Assembly (NCBI GenBank): GCA_002344785.1
Contig: DDUL01000027.1
Coordinates: 1 to 16,610 of the forward strand
Length of the DNA stretch: 16,610 nucleotides
Source of the DNA: Bdellovibrionaceae bacterium UBA2339
GTDB lineage: Bacteria; Bdellovibrionota; Bdellovibrionia; Bdellovibrionales; JAMPXM01
Direction: 5' to 3'
Position numbers and translations under genes: made by a program. Numbering within the stretch: position 1 is the first letter of the stretch; each line of letters opens with the position of its first letter. Positions 13,549 through 16,610 of the stretch are shown piece after piece. Under the pieces are notes generated by a model. That model worked only from the letters and a program-made list of their open reading frames with translations. It had not been told where the DNA came from and did no database searches.

Positions 13549-15411
13549 TTACGGCTTTGTGCAGAGTGCGAGAGCCAGTGTGTTCCACACCACGGAGTCT
13601 TCGGCGTCTGCGACCTCGGCCATAGCGAATAGCATGGCGAGAAGTTCGCGTTCGGGCATCTCCCGGGCGACATAGCGGGCGCGTCGCGGATCAATTTGCC
13701 ATGCAAAGGGATGAAGTGGGCGGAGGGGAGTGTGGGAAGATGCATGCGGTCCTTGAGCCACAGAGTCTAGATCCTGCGTCGCGCTGGGGCTCGATGTGGC
13801 AAGGCGCTCGGCGAGGTGACGCAGAATCCGAAGACTGCGATCGATCAGCTTGTTGTTCGCCGGTCTCACATAGGTCATCCAGTTTCCAGCAAACCGATCT
13901 AGCCGACCCATCGCCAAGGTGCTTTGCATGTTGAGGTAACTCTTTAAGAGTAAACTTCGCACTAAGCTGGAGGCTGAGCCCTCTGCTTGCACTTGGTGCA
14001 TCACTTCGGACTGATCTCGTCTTGCCCGTGCGGAGAATTCAATAACATCGGCTCGACTTTGAACTTCCATCACGAGGCGGGTCCCGGCTCCTCGAGAGCG
14101 TCTTGCGTCTTCGACCGTCGAGCTAAAATTGAAACCGAGGAGGCGCTTTTCGTTGAGAGGTAAGAATTTGAGGCCGCGCGCTGCGCCCGGCAAATTCTCA
14201 GTCTGCCAATCTAGACCTCGAGGGACTCGGCCAAGAAGTTCAATCCATGCCTCGCGTGAATCGCCGATGAGCGAGCCATCCGGCCTTCGCAATTCCAAGT
14301 AGGTTTTCGAAACTGCAACGGGGGCCTGAGGCGTGTTGAAGTCCAATTCATTTTCAAACGGAGCGAGGCCGAAAGTTGGAGCGCGCTCCGTCGTGTCCGT
14401 CAGCACCGCGAGGCCAGCCTCCCCGCCGATGCCTCGATGAAGCGCATAGTGATTTTGACGATAGGTCTCGGATTCCAACTCAATCATCGGCAAAAAGAGA
14501 GTTGGGTCCGTGCGGGTCAGTCGATCGCGCACATCCGAAATGAACCATCGGGCTCGGCCATGGCCACCGGCTTCAAACAGCGCGGCCCCAACGAAGGCCA
14601 TGAGTGCTGATGAGGCTTGAAGTCTTGTTGAGCCCGCGATCACCATGGGTCCGAAGTCGAGCGCATGCCAGCGGATCCGCGAATGGTCCATGGCGCGCGC
14701 GGAGCGAGCGGCAACTTTGCGAAGTGTTTTGGGTGGATTGCAAAACAATAACCAGGGCACCTCGTGAGCGGACTGTGCAGCGGCCTCGACGGCACCCAAC
14801 ACAAACGGCGTCTCTCCACCTTCGGTCACGCCAATCAAGAGGTCATCGTTTTGAAATCCAAGTTGTCGCAAATGAAGTTCACCAAGCTGTGGGTGGTCCT
14901 CAAATACACCTTGCGATCGCACCAATGCCGAATCACCACCAGCTGTGAAGGCAACGATTCTTTCTTTCCACGCGTCCGAAGCTTGCGAGCGCCATGCGCG
15001 CTCAAGCGCAAGCGCCAATCGCCCGGTTGCGCCGCAACCCACGATGAAAATTCGTCGTCCGGACTGAAGTGCGCGCTCGCAACTCTGCATCAGCGCGCGA
15101 AGTGGGCGCTCTTGTTCGAGGAGCTGGCTAAAAACTTCGATCTCGATTTGCGTAAAAATTCTTGCGGCATCGTCGAGGCGTTGGTGGCAAAGATCCGAGA
15201 GATCTTTGGTCCAAGGGTGCGGCATTTCCGTAGGCAGTGCGCCGAGGCGAAATTCTCCAGCAACTTTCAGAAATTGATCGGCGCGACTTTCGCCAAATCG
15301 ACGCCAAGACTCAGGCCATTGATCCCAAGTTCGTGGAGGCTGCGCGCGCCCTTGGGGAAACGGCTGAAAGCGAGGCTCAGTTGGGTTTTGTGAATTGGGA
15401 TCTGCGGCCAT
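13549..15411 (-). CDS. Two-SIS-domain MurQ/GCKR-like protein
   Basis: Related to MurQ, the etherase that splits MurNAc-6-phosphate into GlcNAc-6-phosphate and lactate. At 620 residues it is about twice MurQ length and close to glucokinase regulatory protein (GCKR), a double-SIS relative. The first SIS half has VGCGATGR (124-131), FTAGGD (155-160), TEGGETPF (196-203) and GPMVIAGSTRLQASSA (254-269). E137 and E171 sit where the MurQ catalytic glutamates fall. About 300-490 is a second, diverged SIS-like half with EAGLAVLTDTTERAPTFG (331-348), recalling the GCKR repeat. NMQSTLAMGRLDRFAGNWM (494-512) and ANNKLIDRSLRI (518-529) match the MurQ C-terminal helices. A variable segment and a helical tail end the protein. 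ATG 15411 lies six bases after the transglycosylase stop, implying one transcript. Etherase or sugar-phosphate-sensing regulator are both possible. Confidence 0.85.
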   Translation of the reverse strand: MAADPNSQNPTEPRFQPFPQGRAQPPRTWDQWPESWRRFGESRADQFLKVAGEFRLGALPTEMPHPWTKDLSDLCHQRLDDAARIFTQIEIEVFSQLLEQERPLRALMQSCERALQSGRRIFIVGCGATGRLALALERAWRSQASDAWKERIVAFTAGGDSALVRSQGVFEDHPQLGELHLRQLGFQNDDLLIGVTEGGETPFVLGAVEAAAQSAHEVPWLLFCNPPKTLRKVAARSARAMDHSRIRWHALDFGPMVIAGSTRLQASSALMAFVGAALFEAGGHGRARWFISDVRDRLTRTDPTLFLPMIELESETYRQNHYALHRGIGGEAGLAVLTDTTERAPTFGLAPFENELDFNTPQAPVAVSKTYLELRRPDGSLIGDSREAWIELLGRVPRGLDWQTENLPGAARGLKFLPLNEKRLLGFNFSSTVEDARRSRGAGTRLVMEVQSRADVIEFSARARRDQSEVMHQVQAEGSASSLVRSLLLKSYLNMQSTLAMGRLDRFAGNWMTYVRPANNKLIDRSLRILRHLAERLATSSPSATQDLDSVAQGPHASSHTPLRPLHPFAWQIDPRRARYVAREMPERELLAMLFAMAEVADAEDSVVWNTLALALCTKP

Positions 15412-15417
15412 TCCCGC

Positions 15418-16449
15418 TCAGTTTGAGCGAGCGATCAGCAACTTGTCATGGAACTTTCCTACGCTTGCAGATTGCGTCGACGTTCGCGTCTGGAAGCCGA
15501 GGCCAACGGGCCCAAGTACAGGCACAGGCAAGGGACGACCGTGATCCAACCGCAGTTGCGCGACGCGCGTTGAAGTGGTCGCGCTTGCTGGCGTGAGTCG
15601 TGCGAGGCGGCGTTCAATGTACTGCTCGCGCATGGACTCGGCCCGTCCGCTGATGCTTACGGCATAAGCTGAAGGCTCCGAACTTTCGCGCTCCACTTGG
15701 ACGGCCCGGGTCGGCCCGATGTTGTAGGCGCGAAGTGCTGAGATCCGACGAGCGATCGGTTCTTGAGGGCGATACCATTGGGATGAGAGCCATTGAATGT
15801 ACCGAGCGCCGACGCGCCAATTACATGCGGGGCGCTCCAGCGCCGCCTCCCAGTCACTACGATTCTGAGGGCTTCCGCACTCCGCAATTGAGCTCGTCTT
15901 GTCGGTGATCCACGCCGAGGTCGAGGGTTTCATCTGCAACAATCCGACTTCGCCATGTGCGCCCCGCGCCCGCGGGTTCAGTCGCGACTCTCTCTCGGCC
16001 ATGGCCCAAAGTAAGAATGGATCTGCACCTTCGTCGATGGCCGCAAGTTGAAGTTCGTCGATCAGACCGCGGAGTTCGATTCGAGCTCCCGGGCGGTTGA
16101 TTCGCGACTTCCAAAACGGATGAGCTTCGTTCTCAAAGTACTGTGACAACGATTGCCAGCGAATCGCGGACTCGACAGCAAAGATCGATGTGCGGTCCTC
16201 GGTTGGCGCCAACGAGTTCAGTGTTGTGGCCTCCTGAAGAGCTGAGCTTTCGAAGGTCGGCGTGGCTTCGCGAGAAATTTGCGGCCAGCTGACGACGGCA
16301 CTGGATAGCAATCCGAGCACGGAGAGTCGAGGAAGTCGCTTGGCTTGGCTGGCAAATTGATCCGTGAGCCGCCCGAGCTGAGAGGCGCGTCGGTGGATCA
16401 TTTTGGGCCAGAGGGGGGAGTGGCTCAAAACTTTGTTCATACCCCTCAT
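15418..16449 (-). CDS. SLT-type lytic transglycosylase, membrane-anchored or exported
   Basis: Cleaves the MurNAc-GlcNAc bond of peptidoglycan, producing 1,6-anhydro ends. Of 343 residues, about 41-54 (RLSVLGLLSSAVVS) is a hydrophobic signal or anchor preceded by a long basic N-terminus. The goose-lysozyme-like SLT domain spans about 125-280, with the catalytic glutamate E154 in AERESRLNP (151-159). GEVGLLQMKP (166-175) corresponds to the GLMQ motif and LRAYNIGP (239-246) to the AYNxG motif. C191 and C209 may pair in the periplasm. The Arg/Thr/Ser-rich C-terminus has no motif I know. ATG 16449 is the longest start. ATG 16440 is nine bases on, and AGGGG sits too close to it to serve; later starts (ATG 16401) are possible. 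It is the first gene of a unit with the MurQ/GCKR-like gene, six bases downstream. Confidence 0.9.
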   Translation of the reverse strand: MRGMNKVLSHSPLWPKMIHRRASQLGRLTDQFASQAKRLPRLSVLGLLSSAVVSWPQISREATPTFESSALQEATTLNSLAPTEDRTSIFAVESAIRWQSLSQYFENEAHPFWKSRINRPGARIELRGLIDELQLAAIDEGADPFLLWAMAERESRLNPRARGAHGEVGLLQMKPSTSAWITDKTSSIAECGSPQNRSDWEAALERPACNWRVGARYIQWLSSQWYRPQEPIARRISALRAYNIGPTRAVQVERESSEPSAYAVSISGRAESMREQYIERRLARLTPASATTSTRVAQLRLDHGRPLPVPVLGPVGLGFQTRTSTQSASVGKFHDKLLIARSN

Positions 16450-16481
16450 AAGGGCAAGGTCGATGCCGAGTGACCTAAAGC

Positions 16482-16503
16482 TTGAGAATCTGTCGATTCT
16501 TAA
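16482..16503. repeat. Inverted repeat upstream of the lytic transglycosylase gene
   Basis: TTGAGAATC (16482-16490) and GATTCTTAA (16495-16503) pair around a 4-base spacer, with one G-T position and a perfect 6-bp core (AGAATC/GATTCT). It lies about 35 bp upstream of the ATG at 16449, where an operator or leader hairpin would act. No clear promoter hexamers were found in 16450-16610. Confidence 0.4.
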
Positions 16504-16610
16504 AACGAAACACTCTCGAGCGCAGTCGTGTTTGAGGTGAAGTGTCGAACTTGTTTGCGGCGTCTATCAATTCCTTTACACTTTCTAGCTGGCTCACTTG
16601 GCTGGTCGTG

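Noticed and set aside
14764..15393. Plus-strand 209-codon open frame
   Set aside because: It is antisense to the MurQ/GCKR-like gene and has an unstructured Arg/Ser-rich composition typical of shadow frames.
1..16610. CRISPR array, insertion sequence, prophage or RNA gene
   Set aside because: I saw no regularly spaced repeats, transposase or integrase motifs, terminal repeats or tRNA/rRNA sequence. This was by eye only; tRNAscan and Infernal searches would be decisive.

Overview
The window is about 16.6 kb of gene-dense, moderately GC-rich bacterial chromosome. It carries a housekeeping-type gene set and no rRNA, tRNA, CRISPR array, insertion sequence or prophage that I can recognise. Several products look exported: one with a classical signal peptide, one S1/P1-PLC type hydrolase and one membrane-anchored transglycosylase. 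Together with the protein style, this suggests a Gram-negative bacterium, perhaps of the Bdellovibrionota/deltaproteobacterial kind. That placement is an impression from protein style, not a phylogenetic result.

Layout from left to right. (1) 1-627 (+) is a possibly truncated hypothetical membrane-anchored protein. It converges on a minus-strand translation operon, 4355 to 644, made of metG (methionyl-tRNA synthetase) and a gene for a TrmH/SpoU ribose methyltransferase fused to a TrmO-type tRNA m6t6A methyltransferase. metG has an 88-nt structured leader with an 18-bp stem. (2) 4672-6211 (+) holds a Crp/Fnr-family regulator with a palindrome inside its likely promoter. A putative SRPBCC-fold protein follows, whose start lies 152 nt inside the regulator gene in another frame. 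(3) 6212-6724 has no convincing gene but holds two hairpins. An exported protein of unknown function (6725-7774, +) follows, and its 3' end overlaps the next gene antisense. (4) 8871 to 7715 (-) encodes a small unknown protein and a TIGR02466-type 2OG-Fe(II) oxygenase. (5) 9326-12267 (+) is tldD-tldE, coupled by an ATGA overlap. (6) 13311 to 12292 (-) is a secreted S1/P1 nuclease / zinc phospholipase C superfamily protein. (7) 16449 to 13549 (-) is a two-gene unit of an SLT-type lytic transglycosylase and a two-SIS-domain MurQ/GCKR-like protein.

How the genes fit together. metG and the methyltransferase fusion form a tRNA charging and modification unit. tldDE encodes a two-subunit metalloprotease. 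It lies divergently from the oxygenase and small-protein pair, which allows, but does not show, a link in peptide modification. The transglycosylase and the MurQ/GCKR-like protein share a peptidoglycan turnover theme. The most interesting signals are the methyltransferase fusion, the metG leader dyad, the GCKR-like two-SIS protein beside a transglycosylase, the long out-of-frame overlap after the Crp/Fnr gene, and the oxygenase/small protein/TldDE neighbourhood. I did not find a clear-cut new defence or mobile system.
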